A DNA stretch of 64,000 bases, from contig NZ_BMCR01000009.1 of the NCBI RefSeq assembly GCF_014635285.1, forward strand, positions 62,001 through 126,000. Direction: 5' to 3'. Both the position numbers and the translations under genes were made by a program. The notes under the pieces were generated by a model that was given only the letters and a program-made list of their open reading frames with translations, had not been told where the DNA came from and did no database searches. The first letter of the stretch is position 1. Every line of letters starts with the position of its first letter. Below are positions 19,685 to 33,073 of this stretch, one piece after another. The stretch is from Stappia taiwanensis. GTDB lineage: Bacteria; Pseudomonadota; Alphaproteobacteria; Rhizobiales; Stappiaceae.

Positions 19685-20044
19685 TCAGGCGGCGAGCATC
19701 CGCTCCACCTCGTGCACCAGATCCTTCAGGTGGAAGGGCTTGGACAGGACCTTGGCATCCTTCGGCGCCTGCGAATCCGGATTGAGCGCAACCGCGGCGA
19801 ATCCGGTGATGAACATCACCTTCAGGTCCGGATCGAGCTGCGTTGCCCGGCGGGCCAGTTCGATTCCATCCATTTCCGGCATGACGATATCCGTCAGGAG
19901 CAGTGAGAACGGCTCCTCGCGCAGCCGCTCATAGGCGCTCTTGCCGTTGTCGAAGGAAACGACATCGTATCCCGCCTTCTGTAGCGCCTTCGCCAGAAAG
20001 CGCCGCATGTCATTGTCATCTTCCGCCAGTAGGATCCGTGTCAT
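19685..20044 (-). CDS. cpdR: CpdR single-domain response regulator
   Basis: A 119-residue stand-alone receiver domain: acidic residues Asp9/Asp10, phosphoacceptor Asp52 in LLLTDIVMPEMDG, Lys102 in SKPFHLKDLV. Sequence and the MTRILLAEDDNDMRRFLAKA start match CpdR, the protease adaptor of the CckA-ChpT phosphorelay. In Caulobacter and Sinorhizobium unphosphorylated CpdR primes ClpXP to degrade cell-cycle regulators. The C-terminus MLAA is of the kind ClpX recognises, consistent with CpdR itself being a ClpXP substrate. The frame stays open upstream, but only the Met at 20044 gives the conserved start. A MITE-like element sits in the upstream region from 20232. Confidence 0.95.
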   Translation of the reverse strand: MTRILLAEDDNDMRRFLAKALQKAGYDVVSFDNGKSAYERLREEPFSLLLTDIVMPEMDGIELARRATQLDPDLKVMFITGFAAVALNPDSQAPKDAKVLSKPFHLKDLVHEVERMLAA

Positions 20045-20231
20045 CCGTCTTGTCCGTCTCGCTGTCGGCGCCCGGAGCGGAGCCGGCTGGCGGACCGCCG
20101 CCGCCTCACCGCCCGTCCCGTTTTGGCACATTGCGTCCCCGTTATAAGGTCGCGCGCCGGTAAATATCCAGTGAAAGGCACCCCGATCGCCGCCATTCGT
20201 CCCCGGCCACCGGGCGTCTTTGTGGACATTA

Positions 20232-20497
20232 GGGCCCAGACTCATAAATGAGCTCGAAATGGTTTGAGGCGGATTGCTTCTGATCAAGGAGCGGAAGCAC
20301 CGGAAATGCTGTTCATTTTCAAGCCTTTCGCGACGCATGAGCAGGCGCAATCCGGTCAAATCCTTCAGGACATGGAGATGGCTTCACCCTGCATCGTCAG
20401 TGCGTTTGACCGGGCAACAAGCCCGCTCCGCACGCCCTTCCTCGCGAGGCTTTGCCATTTCCCATGCCATGTCAGCCTCATTTATGGGTCTGGACCC
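20232..20497. mobile_element. MITE-like element with terminal inverted repeats and TA duplication
   Basis: A 266-base element. The left end GGGCCCAGACTCATAAATGA (20232-20251) and the inverted right end GGGTCCAGACCCATAAATGA (20497-20478) match at 18 of 20 positions, and similarity continues with gaps to about 30 bases. It is flanked by TA on both sides (20230-20231, 20498-20499), a 2-bp target duplication as made by IS630/Tc1-type and some IS5-family transposases. No transposase reading frame fits inside, so it is non-autonomous. Its base composition is visibly less GC-rich than the neighbouring genes. It lies between the divergent cpdR and N-formylglutamate amidohydrolase genes. Confidence 0.85.
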
Positions 20498-20567
20498 TAA
20501 CCGCGATTCGGGCGCAAATATAACCATACGAGAAGCGCAGGCTTCGAAGAGAACGAGGAATACGCGC

Positions 20568-21458
20568 ATGCAGGTGGTCACGGGTTTCAGCAATACCGAT
20601 GCCTTCGACCTGCTCAGGCCTGCCCAACAGTGCGTTCCCTTTGTCTTCAACTCCCCTCATTCGGGCCGCGACTACCCGGACGCCTTCCTGCGCGCCTCGC
20701 GCCTCGACACCCGCGCCATTCGCCGGTCGGAGGATGCGTTTGTCGATGAATTGTTTGAACCGGTTCTCTCATTGGGCGCACCGCTCCTGCGCGCCCGCTT
20801 CCCTCGCGCCTATCTCGACGTCAACCGGGAGCCCTACGAGCTTGACCCCAAGATGTACGAGGATCGGCTGCCGTCCTACGCCAACTGCCGCTCGATCCGT
20901 GTCGCCGGCGGTCTCGGCACCATTGCCCGGGTCGTTGGCGAGGCGCAGGAAATCTACCGCGAACGCCTCACCGTGCAGGAAGCGCTCCTGCGTATCGAAA
21001 CGCTCTACAAGCCCTACCATCGCACCTTGCGGCGGATCCTGGCCCAGACCCATGTGGATTTCGGCTACGCCATTCTGGTCGACTGCCACTCCATGCCCTC
21101 GGCGGTGCGCAGTTCCGACGGCGGCGCACGTCCCGACTTCATCCTCGGGGATCGGTATGGCACCAGCTGCGCGCCCTTGCTGATCGAGGCGGCAACCCGG
21201 ATCCTGCGCGACATGGGCTACAGCGTCAGCCGCAACAAGCCCTATGCCGGCGGCTTCATCACCGAGCATTACGGCCGGCCAGCCAAGGGGCTGCACGCCC
21301 TGCAGATCGAGATCAACCGGGCGCTCTACATGGATGAGACCAGAACGGAGCGCAACGCGGGCTTTGCCGAACTGGCCAGCAATCTCGGGCAGTTCGCCAG
21401 CGAGCTTGTCGCCATTTCCGACGGCGCCCTCGCCGCCGAAGCGCTTGCGGCCGAATAG
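20568..21458 (+). CDS. N-formylglutamate amidohydrolase family protein
   Basis: A 296-residue hydrolase of family PF05013, more similar to the HutG-type core than the copy at 12901-13713: FVFNSPHSGRDYP near the N-terminus, RRSEDAFVDELF, FPRAYLDVNREPYELDPKMY, LYKPYHRTLRRIL, ILVDCHSMPS and PYAGGFITEHYGRP. These carry the Asp/His/Glu residues expected at the metal site. SD GAGGAA lies eight bases before the ATG at 20568. It is divergent from cpdR and its promoter region contains the MITE-like element. Substrate specificity is not proven; no hut genes are near. Confidence 0.93.
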   Translation: MQVVTGFSNTDAFDLLRPAQQCVPFVFNSPHSGRDYPDAFLRASRLDTRAIRRSEDAFVDELFEPVLSLGAPLLRARFPRAYLDVNREPYELDPKMYEDRLPSYANCRSIRVAGGLGTIARVVGEAQEIYRERLTVQEALLRIETLYKPYHRTLRRILAQTHVDFGYAILVDCHSMPSAVRSSDGGARPDFILGDRYGTSCAPLLIEAATRILRDMGYSVSRNKPYAGGFITEHYGRPAKGLHALQIEINRALYMDETRTERNAGFAELASNLGQFASELVAISDGALAAEALAAE

Positions 21459-21509
21459 CCCGACAGGCGCCTTCGCCCTCCCCCTCCTCAGAAATCGTGG
21501 CGACGCCAA

Positions 21510-21599
21510 GAAAAAAGGGCCGCGCTCTTGCGAGGCGGCCCGAGTCTAGGGAGGAAACGCCCAAGAAGGGCGGCGCGATCTGGCATCGCCATATCGCAC
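21510..21599 (-). ncRNA. suhB/MmgR (alpha-r8) family small RNA
   Basis: Read leftward, a promoter is followed by a roughly 90-nt transcript with three elements: a perfect hairpin (GCGAT-A-TGGC loop GCCA-G-ATCGC, about 21595-21570), a short CGCCC/GGGCG hairpin, then the single-stranded TTTCCTCCCT (21557-21548), and a strong terminator stem (21541-21517) followed by six Ts. The ten-base TTTCCTCCCT core, the order of hairpins and the position between an N-formylglutamate amidohydrolase gene and an inositol-monophosphatase-type gene (suhB-like; here hisN) on the opposite strand are the marks of the suhB RNA motif, called MmgR in Sinorhizobium, a trans-acting Hfq-linked sRNA affecting polyhydroxybutyrate storage. 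Transcript ends are inferred. Confidence 0.85.
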
Positions 21600-21605
21600 T
21601 GCAAT

Positions 21606-21634
21606 ATATTTCTCGTGCAGCGCACAAAAGTCAA
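21606..21634 (-). promoter_or_regulatory. Promoter of the MmgR-type sRNA
   Basis: On the minus strand TTGACT (21634-21629) and AAATAT (21611-21606) are 17 bases apart; predicted start near 21599, which agrees with the first hairpin. Confidence 0.65.
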
Positions 21635-21889
21635 GACCCAACGACCGAAACCAAGAAAGAATCGCGCCATCGCCGCAAATTTCATCAATACTGTCAACGA
21701 TATGCCTCTTTTGACGGCACCTTCACATGTGCTTCTGCACCACATTGCGGCGCAGCAAGACCAGGATGCATGCGGGAAAGGCACATCGGCCGCGTGACAG
21801 GCGCCCGCCAACCCCCTAAACAGCAGGTCCGAACCGCTTCCACCGGCCCCTACCGGGCCGGCGACCCCGAACCGGGAGTAGATTGTCCA

Positions 21890-22681
21890 ATGTCGAGCAC
21901 CGAAGAGCTGGCCAGCTTCGCGGATCGCCTGTGCGAGGCCTCCGCCCGGGCCATTCTCCCCCATTTCCGTGCCGAGCTTGCCGTCGAAAACAAGCTGTCG
22001 CAGGGCTTTGATCCGGTGACCGTCGCCGACCGGGCCGGCGAAAGCGCCATTCGCGCACTGATCGAGGAGCGTTTTCCCGATCACGGCATTCTTGGCGAAG
22101 AGCATGGCAATGTCCGTCTCGGTGCCGATCAGGTCTGGGTGCTCGACCCCATCGACGGCACCCGTGCCTTCATCTGCGGCCTGCCGACCTGGGGCACCCT
22201 GATCGGCCTGAAGCAGGGCGGGCGGCCGAGCTTTGGCGTGATGGACCAGCCGTTCGTGCGCGAACGCTTCTACGGCGACGGCACCACCGCCTGGCGCGTC
22301 TCCCATGGCGAGCGCCATCCGCTGAAATGCCGGCCCTGCGCCCGGCTGGACGACGCCATCATGTGCACCACCCATCCGGGCCTGTTCAGCGACAGCGAGG
22401 CGAGCGTCGTCAATGCAATCGAGGACCGGGTACGCACCACCCGTTTTGGCACCGATTGCTACGGCTATGGCATGGTGGCTGCCGGTCAGGTCGATCTGGT
22501 GATCGAAACCGGCCTGCAAGCCTATGACATCGTTGCCCTTGCGCCGATCGTCGAAGGCGCCGGCGGCGTCGTCACCACCTGGACTGGCGGATCGCCTGCG
22601 GATGGCGGACAGATCGTCGCCAGCGGCGACAAGCGGCTGCACGACGAGGTTCTCGGGCTGCTGGCGCGGGTCGCTGCCTGA
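21890..22681 (+). CDS. hisN: Histidinol-phosphatase, inositol-monophosphatase type
   Basis: A 263-residue magnesium-dependent phosphatase of the inositol monophosphatase superfamily. The metal-binding motif LGEEHG and the signature VWVLDPIDGTRAFICGLPTWGTLIGL are present, as is the C-terminal AYDIVALAPIVEGAGGVVTTW. The TRAFI.GLP form and the FGTDCYGYGMVAAGQVDLVIE stretch are those of HisN-type histidinol-phosphatases, which carry out the eighth step of histidine synthesis; a general sugar- or inositol-phosphatase role cannot be excluded. Start at the ATG at 21890 with GGGAG upstream. A minus-strand sRNA gene lies in its upstream region. Confidence 0.9.
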   Translation: MSSTEELASFADRLCEASARAILPHFRAELAVENKLSQGFDPVTVADRAGESAIRALIEERFPDHGILGEEHGNVRLGADQVWVLDPIDGTRAFICGLPTWGTLIGLKQGGRPSFGVMDQPFVRERFYGDGTTAWRVSHGERHPLKCRPCARLDDAIMCTTHPGLFSDSEASVVNAIEDRVRTTRFGTDCYGYGMVAAGQVDLVIETGLQAYDIVALAPIVEGAGGVVTTWTGGSPADGGQIVASGDKRLHDEVLGLLARVAA

Positions 22682-22691
22682 CCGGTTCCGC

Positions 22692-23630
22692 TCACACCTC
22701 GTCGTCAACGAAGGCCGAGAAGGCCGCGAGAAACTGGTCGCGATACAGATCGGCTTCCATCAGGAGCTCGTGCCGGGCGCCCGGGACCTCAAGATACTGC
22801 ACCGAACGCGCCTGCCGGGCGAACCGCTCGGCCGCGGGGGTCGACACGATACGATCCTGTCCGGCGGAGACGATCAGCACCGGCAGGGCCATGCCCGGCG
22901 CAAAGCCGGGCGCAAAAAACCGCTTCATGGCGCGGCAGGCGGCTGCCAGCCAGTCGATGGTCGGCGCTCCGATTTCCAGATCCGGCGCCGCAGCGAGCAC
23001 AGCTTCGTTGCGCTCGAACCGCCGCCGGTCGGATGTCAGCGGATTGGTCTCGAACCGCATGTTCAGCTTCGGCCCGCCGCCTGGAACATAGGCCGCACCA
23101 AAGCCGACCGACGACAGGAAGGCCGCCAGCGGACAGGCAAGCCCCTGTGGCAGCCCGACCTTGCCGAGCCCGATCAGCGGCGCGCTGAGCACCGCCCGCT
23201 CGAACCGGGTGCGCAGCCGCCGCGCGCCGTAAAGAAGCACCGCCCCGCCGGTGGAGTGGGCCAGCGCATAATGCGGCCCGGGCATCGAGGCGAGCGTGAC
23301 CTTGGTCAGCACCGCATCCAGATCGAGCAGGAAGTCGGAGAAGTCATCCACGTGGCCGCGCCGGGGATTGCGCAAGACCCGCGCCGAACCGCCCTGGCCA
23401 CGCCAGTCGAAGGCAACCACGGCGAAACCGCGCGCGCGGAGATCCCGCACCGTCTCAAAGTATTTTTCGATGAATTCGGCCCGCCCCTGCAGCAGGGTCA
23501 CAGTGCCCCTCAGCGGACCGTTCGTGGGCATCCAGCGCGCATGGCGCAGGAGCAGACCGTCGCTTGTCTCGCAAGCGCCGCACTGGCCCCCTTCAGGGAT
23601 TGGATTGTCCGGAAGGTCGACGAGCTTCAT
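22692..23630 (-). CDS. Alpha/beta hydrolase, PldB-like (lysophospholipase/monoglyceride lipase)
   Basis: A 312-residue serine hydrolase of the COG2267 (PldB) family. The hydrophobic strand leading to an oxyanion loop (LLQGRAEFIEKYFE), FDWRGQGGSAR, the nucleophile elbow LAHSTGGAV, the acid region VLIVSAGQDRIVS and the catalytic His in GARHELLMEAD are all visible. The elbow reads A-H-S-T-G, lacking the usual first Gly, as in many family members. No signal peptide, so probably cytoplasmic or peripheral on the membrane. Substrate unknown; lysophospholipids or monoglycerides are the family norm. Convergent with hisN, leaving 10 bases between the stops. Confidence 0.88.
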   Translation of the reverse strand: MKLVDLPDNPIPEGGQCGACETSDGLLLRHARWMPTNGPLRGTVTLLQGRAEFIEKYFETVRDLRARGFAVVAFDWRGQGGSARVLRNPRRGHVDDFSDFLLDLDAVLTKVTLASMPGPHYALAHSTGGAVLLYGARRLRTRFERAVLSAPLIGLGKVGLPQGLACPLAAFLSSVGFGAAYVPGGGPKLNMRFETNPLTSDRRRFERNEAVLAAAPDLEIGAPTIDWLAAACRAMKRFFAPGFAPGMALPVLIVSAGQDRIVSTPAAERFARQARSVQYLEVPGARHELLMEADLYRDQFLAAFSAFVDDEV

Positions 23631-23808
23631 GGAAAAGCGGCACCGGTCCGTTGCAAATGCCGTGCGAAACCGGCCTGCCTTCCCTCATACAGGACGCACC
23701 GGCAGCGCTCAAGTGCGCGGCAGGCCGGACGCCCCCGGGGATCGGTGCCGGGACCGGACGCAGCGCGCCCGGCCAATCCGTCCACCCGGTGGCGCTCACC
23801 GGTGGCGA

Positions 23809-24165
23809 TCACCAGCGGCGGCGCGCCCGGCTCCGATCCAGCACCCGCCCGGAATAGGCATCGACCACCAGCCGCACCGGCTTTCCGCGCCAGCCCCGGG
23901 CCCGCACCACATAGACATCGCCGCGCGGACGGATGCGGCGAATACCATAGTACCCCTTGCGGTTGAGACGACGGGCGATCTGGCGCGGGCGGAGCCGTTC
24001 CAGACGATAGCCGCGGTGCCACCCGCGTCCACGCCACCCGGCCAGTTGCACCGTGGCCTCGGCGGCAACAGGCGCCGGTGCCTTGGCGCGAATATCGAGT
24101 GCCTGAGCGGAAGGGGCGGCGACCAGCAGGCTGAAGGTCGCGGCGGTGAGAAGTGCTTTCATCAT
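23809..24165 (-). CDS. Small secreted basic protein, PepSY-like
   Basis: A 118-residue protein with a clear signal peptide (MMKALLTAATFSLLVAAPSAQA) and a very Arg-rich mature part. The C-terminal half (RQIARRLNRKGYYGIRRIRPRGDVYVVRARGWRGK and onward, ending VVDAYSGRVLDRSRARRRW) has the pattern of a PepSY-type domain: a helix, then a strand with Y.V.A....G....L.VD..TG.VL. Such proteins are common and uncharacterised in this order. Start supported by GGGAG upstream; the second ATG three bases later is equally possible. Genes on either side face away from it or are unrelated. Confidence 0.8.
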   Translation of the reverse strand: MMKALLTAATFSLLVAAPSAQALDIRAKAPAPVAAEATVQLAGWRGRGWHRGYRLERLRPRQIARRLNRKGYYGIRRIRPRGDVYVVRARGWRGKPVRLVVDAYSGRVLDRSRARRRW

Positions 24166-24317
24166 GATCCGGTCTCCCGTGTTGGGGCGCTGTCGCCCGA
24201 TCGACTGAGGCCAGATTGCCAGCCACGGCGTGAACCGGATCGGAAGGCACCGTTCAGCGGGCGTTCATGTTTCGCCGCACCTGCCAGCGCCCCGAAAAGC
24301 AGCCTTCACCTCCCCCT

Positions 24318-24344
24318 CTTGATTCCGTTTTCATCGCTCCCCAT
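24318..24344 (+). promoter_or_regulatory. Sigma-32 (RpoH) type promoter of the small heat-shock gene
   Basis: CTTGAT (24318-24323) preceded by a C run, then 15 bases, then CCCCAT (24339-24344). This is close to the RpoH consensus CTTGAA-N13-15-CCCCAT. It would start transcription near 24352, about 110 bases before the hsp20 start. Confidence 0.75.
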
Positions 24345-24351
24345 CTCTTGG

Positions 24352-24462
24352 TCACGGGCGCCACTATCGGGTCCGTGGAGACGTTTTCCGCACGTTCTGC
24401 CAGACCGGAGGACACGCGGGAACGAGAGCATCAACCGTCGCTCACTGAAAGAGGACAATGTC
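24352..24462 (+). promoter_or_regulatory. ROSE-like RNA thermometer in the hsp20 leader
   Basis: In the predicted leader the Shine-Dalgarno GAGGA is sequestered in a small hairpin, GUCGCUC (24437-24443) pairing with GAGGAC (24451-24456) with one bulged G. The strand opposite the SD reads UCGCU, matching the U(U/C)GCU motif with a bulged G that defines ROSE thermometers of rhizobial small heat-shock genes. The upstream 80 bases can form further hairpins, which I have not modelled. Confidence 0.65.
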
Positions 24463-24915
24463 ATGCGTCATCTTGATTTCACCCCGCTTTACCGTTCCAC
24501 CGTCGGCTTCGACCGGCTGTTCTCGTTGCTGGATGCCAATACCCAGGACGCCCCGAGCTATCCGCCGTACAACATCGAGCGGACCGGGGAAAACACCTAC
24601 CGCATCACCATGGCGGTCGCCGGCTTCGGCGAGGCCGATCTGTCGATCGAGGCGAAGGAACATGTGCTGACCGTCAAGGGTGAGCGCGCCGCCGATACCG
24701 AGACCGGCGAGGTGCTGTATCGCGGCATCGCCGCACGTGCCTTCGAGCGCCGCTTCCAGTTGGCCGACTTCGTCGAGGTTCGCGGTGCCAGCATGGAAAA
24801 CGGCCTGCTGCACATCGACCTTGCCCGCGAAATCCCCGAAGCGATGAAGCCGCGCAAGATCGACATCCGTACCGGCGCGGACAGCGCGCCGCAGATCGAA
24901 AGCTCGGTCAACTGA
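24463..24915 (+). CDS. Small heat-shock protein Hsp20 (IbpA-like)
   Basis: ATP-independent holdase chaperone of 150 residues. The N-terminal MRHLDFTPLYRSTVGFDRLFSLLD is the class A rhizobial type; the alpha-crystallin domain runs from about 35 to 130 (YPPYNIERTGENTYRITMAVAGF and onward, with the ENGLLHIDLAREIPE strand). The C-terminal IxI-type oligomerisation motif appears as KIDI. The start is fixed by the GAGGA site inside the thermometer hairpin. The gene stands alone, with an RpoH-type promoter and thermometer upstream and a terminator downstream, so heat induction at both transcription and translation is likely. Confidence 0.95.
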   Translation: MRHLDFTPLYRSTVGFDRLFSLLDANTQDAPSYPPYNIERTGENTYRITMAVAGFGEADLSIEAKEHVLTVKGERAADTETGEVLYRGIAARAFERRFQLADFVEVRGASMENGLLHIDLAREIPEAMKPRKIDIRTGADSAPQIESSVN

Positions 24916-24959
24916 CCGCAAGGCGCCTCAGCGCTATCTCTCATCCAGGCATGATGAAG

Positions 24960-24985
24960 CCGGCCGGGTTCTCCCGGCCGGTTTT
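24960..24985 (+). terminator. Rho-independent terminator of hsp20
   Basis: A 9-bp perfect stem CCGGCCGGG (24960-24968) / CCCGGCCGG (24973-24981) with a TTCT loop, followed by TTTT. Confidence 0.85.
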
Positions 24986-25131
24986 CCTTTTCCGGCAGAC
25001 CCGCCAACAGCGAACGCGCCCGCGCACCATCCCGGATGGCACGGGCAAGACCGCTATCACCGCAACGAAAAAACATTCCAGTCTGTCGGGTCACGCCTGC
25101 GGGCCGGACCGCAGGGACCGGCCCGATAGGC

Positions 25132-26160
25132 TCACAGATGGGACAGGAAGCTGTCCACCTCTGCATCGCCAGTGCGGAAGCAGGTCACCAGCCGCACCAT
25201 GGCCTCGTCCGGCCCGCAGCCGTCCTTCGACCATTCATAGAACCGGCCGCCCGCCGCCTGCAGGCGCGCGATCTGCTCCTTGGAGAGAATGGCGAACACC
25301 TCATTCGCCTCCGGCTCCCAGGCCAGACGGGCGGAACCACTGGCGGCGATCCCCTTGGCAAGACGCGCCGCAGCCCCGTTGGCATGGCGGGCAAGATCGA
25401 GCCAGTGACCGTCGGCCAGATAGCCATCGAATTGCGCGGCCACGAACCGCGACTTGGAAAAGACATGGCCGGCGCGCGCCCGGTGCTCCACCAGATCCCG
25501 GAGCTTTTCCGGCCGGAACACGACCAGCGCTTCGGCGCACCAGCAACCGTTCTTGGTCCCGCCGAAGGACAAGACGTCGATGCCGGCCTTCCAGGTCATT
25601 TCCGCCGGCGTCACCCCCAGATGGACCAGCGCATTGGCAAAACGCGCCCCATCCATATGGCACAGCATGTCCCGCTGCCGGGCGGTGGCGGTCAAGGCGG
25701 CGATGTCCTCGGGTCGGTACACCGTGCCGCATTCGCTGGCCTGGGTCAGGCTGAGCGCCACCGTGCGCCCGAGCCGGCTGCCTTCCGGACACGCCGCCAG
25801 CTTCGCGCCGAGGTCCTGCGCCGTGATCTTGCCCTGCCGCGCGGCCACCGGCATCAGCTTCATGCCATGGCTGTAGAACTCCGCCGCGCCCCATTCGTCG
25901 CAATGAAGATGCGCCACATCACTGCAGAACACCAGCCCTCCGGGCCGGCTGCAGGCGGCCATGGCCAGCGCATTGGCCGCCGTGCCCGTTGCCGTGAACA
26001 GCACCTCCACATCGATCTCGAAGACCTCGCGAAACCGCGCCGTTACCGCCTCGGTCACCGCATCCGCGCCATAGGCGGGTGCCATTCCCTCATTGTGTCG
26101 GGAAAGCGCATCCATCACCGGCTGCGAGGCTCCCGCCCAGTTATCGCTTGAGAACTCCAT
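25132..26160 (-). CDS. ltaE: Low-specificity L-threonine aldolase
   Basis: PLP-dependent enzyme cleaving L-threonine and L-allo-threonine to glycine and acetaldehyde. The 342-residue protein starts MEFSSDNWAGA, has the substrate-loop AYGADAVTEAV, the cofactor-binding stretch ATGTAANALAMA, the Asp of CHMDGARFANALVHLGVTP, and the PLP lysine in LSFGGTKNG. Length fits the family. The start at 26160 is set by GGAGAC nine bases upstream; the open frame further upstream is not conserved. It is divergent from gltBD across a 595-base region with palindromes. Confidence 0.93.
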   Translation of the reverse strand: MEFSSDNWAGASQPVMDALSRHNEGMAPAYGADAVTEAVTARFREVFEIDVEVLFTATGTAANALAMAACSRPGGLVFCSDVAHLHCDEWGAAEFYSHGMKLMPVAARQGKITAQDLGAKLAACPEGSRLGRTVALSLTQASECGTVYRPEDIAALTATARQRDMLCHMDGARFANALVHLGVTPAEMTWKAGIDVLSFGGTKNGCWCAEALVVFRPEKLRDLVEHRARAGHVFSKSRFVAAQFDGYLADGHWLDLARHANGAAARLAKGIAASGSARLAWEPEANEVFAILSKEQIARLQAAGGRFYEWSKDGCGPDEAMVRLVTCFRTGDAEVDSFLSHL

Positions 26161-26755
26161 GTCTCCGTCTACGCCAGCGTTTCCGACCTTGGCAAGCCCC
26201 CGGACAGAATGTTGCAAAAGCCCCCTCCGAAGTGTCCGATTGTGACAATCCACCGTCGTTGCACGCAAGAAATAGTGCAACGGGACGCGGAAACGCTCTT
26301 GCCCCCCGCCTGGAAATCTGGCATGGTTCGCCCGCCAAATTAGGACAGGAATACTGCCCTATCTGGCCGGGAGTCATTTAATGATGATTCCACATCGACG
26401 CCGCACCGGAGTATCTTGCGCTCACCCGGGCGCAGAGAACCAACCTCCGGCGCATTGAAGCGACAAGCTTCAGCCGCTCCTGGCCGATCCAGGATCGCGG
26501 CAGGGAACCGCCGACGGGAGCAACGGCGGCGCGGCGGATATCAGGATCGGCCGCTCTCAGGACGAGAGCAACAGGACGAGCCTTCGGCGGGACACATCCC
26601 GCCGCGAGCAGGCGGACCGGCTGAGCAGGACCGCACCATATATGTCAGCGTCAGGGCCGCGGCCCGTTCGCCGGACGAGCCGCGCCTTTCGAGAAAAGGC
26701 CCGACCCGAACGGGAGAGGACCCGCCGGACGCCAGGGGTGAGAAAGAGGGCAGAC
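26161..26755. other. Long intergenic region between ltaE and gltB
   Basis: No convincing gene. The region contains two perfect palindromes close to ltaE (26238-26250 and 26257-26282) and otherwise GC-rich sequence with short open frames lacking conserved protein sequence. I searched by eye for a GG-N10-GC sigma-54 element ahead of gltB and found none. It must hold the divergent promoters of ltaE and gltBD. Confidence 0.6.
26238..26282. promoter_or_regulatory. Two adjacent perfect palindromes, operator candidates
   Basis: GATTGT-G-ACAATC (26238-26250) is a perfect 13-bp palindrome. Six bases further, CGTTGCAC (26257-26264) and GTGCAACG (26275-26282) form perfect 8-bp arms around 10 bases. Both are compact and lack a T-run, so they look like protein-binding sites rather than a terminator. 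They are about 80-120 bases upstream of ltaE. Confidence 0.5.
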
Positions 26756-31504
<4,749 letters not shown>

Positions 31505-31518
31505 GGGGGACGAGAGCA

Positions 31519-32949
<1,431 letters not shown>

Positions 32950-32983
32950 CCCGCAGCGCTGCAGACGGTCAGGACCAGACAAA

Positions 32984-33024
32984 CGAAAACGGGCGCCGGC
33001 GACAATCGCCGGCGCCCGTTTTCG
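32984..33024. terminator. Bidirectional terminator between gltD and chemoreceptor gene
   Basis: A perfect 19-bp stem (32984-33002 with 33006-33024, loop CAA) with A-run in the left arm and T-run in the right arm. It can end gltBD rightward and the chemoreceptor gene leftward. Confidence 0.9.
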
Positions 33025-33073
33025 TTCCTGAGCGTCTTTTGCCCTGGCAGAGCCAACGAGGCGGGAAGCGGCG

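Noticed and set aside
20232..20497. Insertion sequence with transposase
   Set aside because: Only 266 bases and no open frame resembling a transposase; classed as MITE-like.
26161..26755. Sigma-54 promoter for gltB
   Set aside because: No GG-N10-GC element with reasonable flanks was found by eye.
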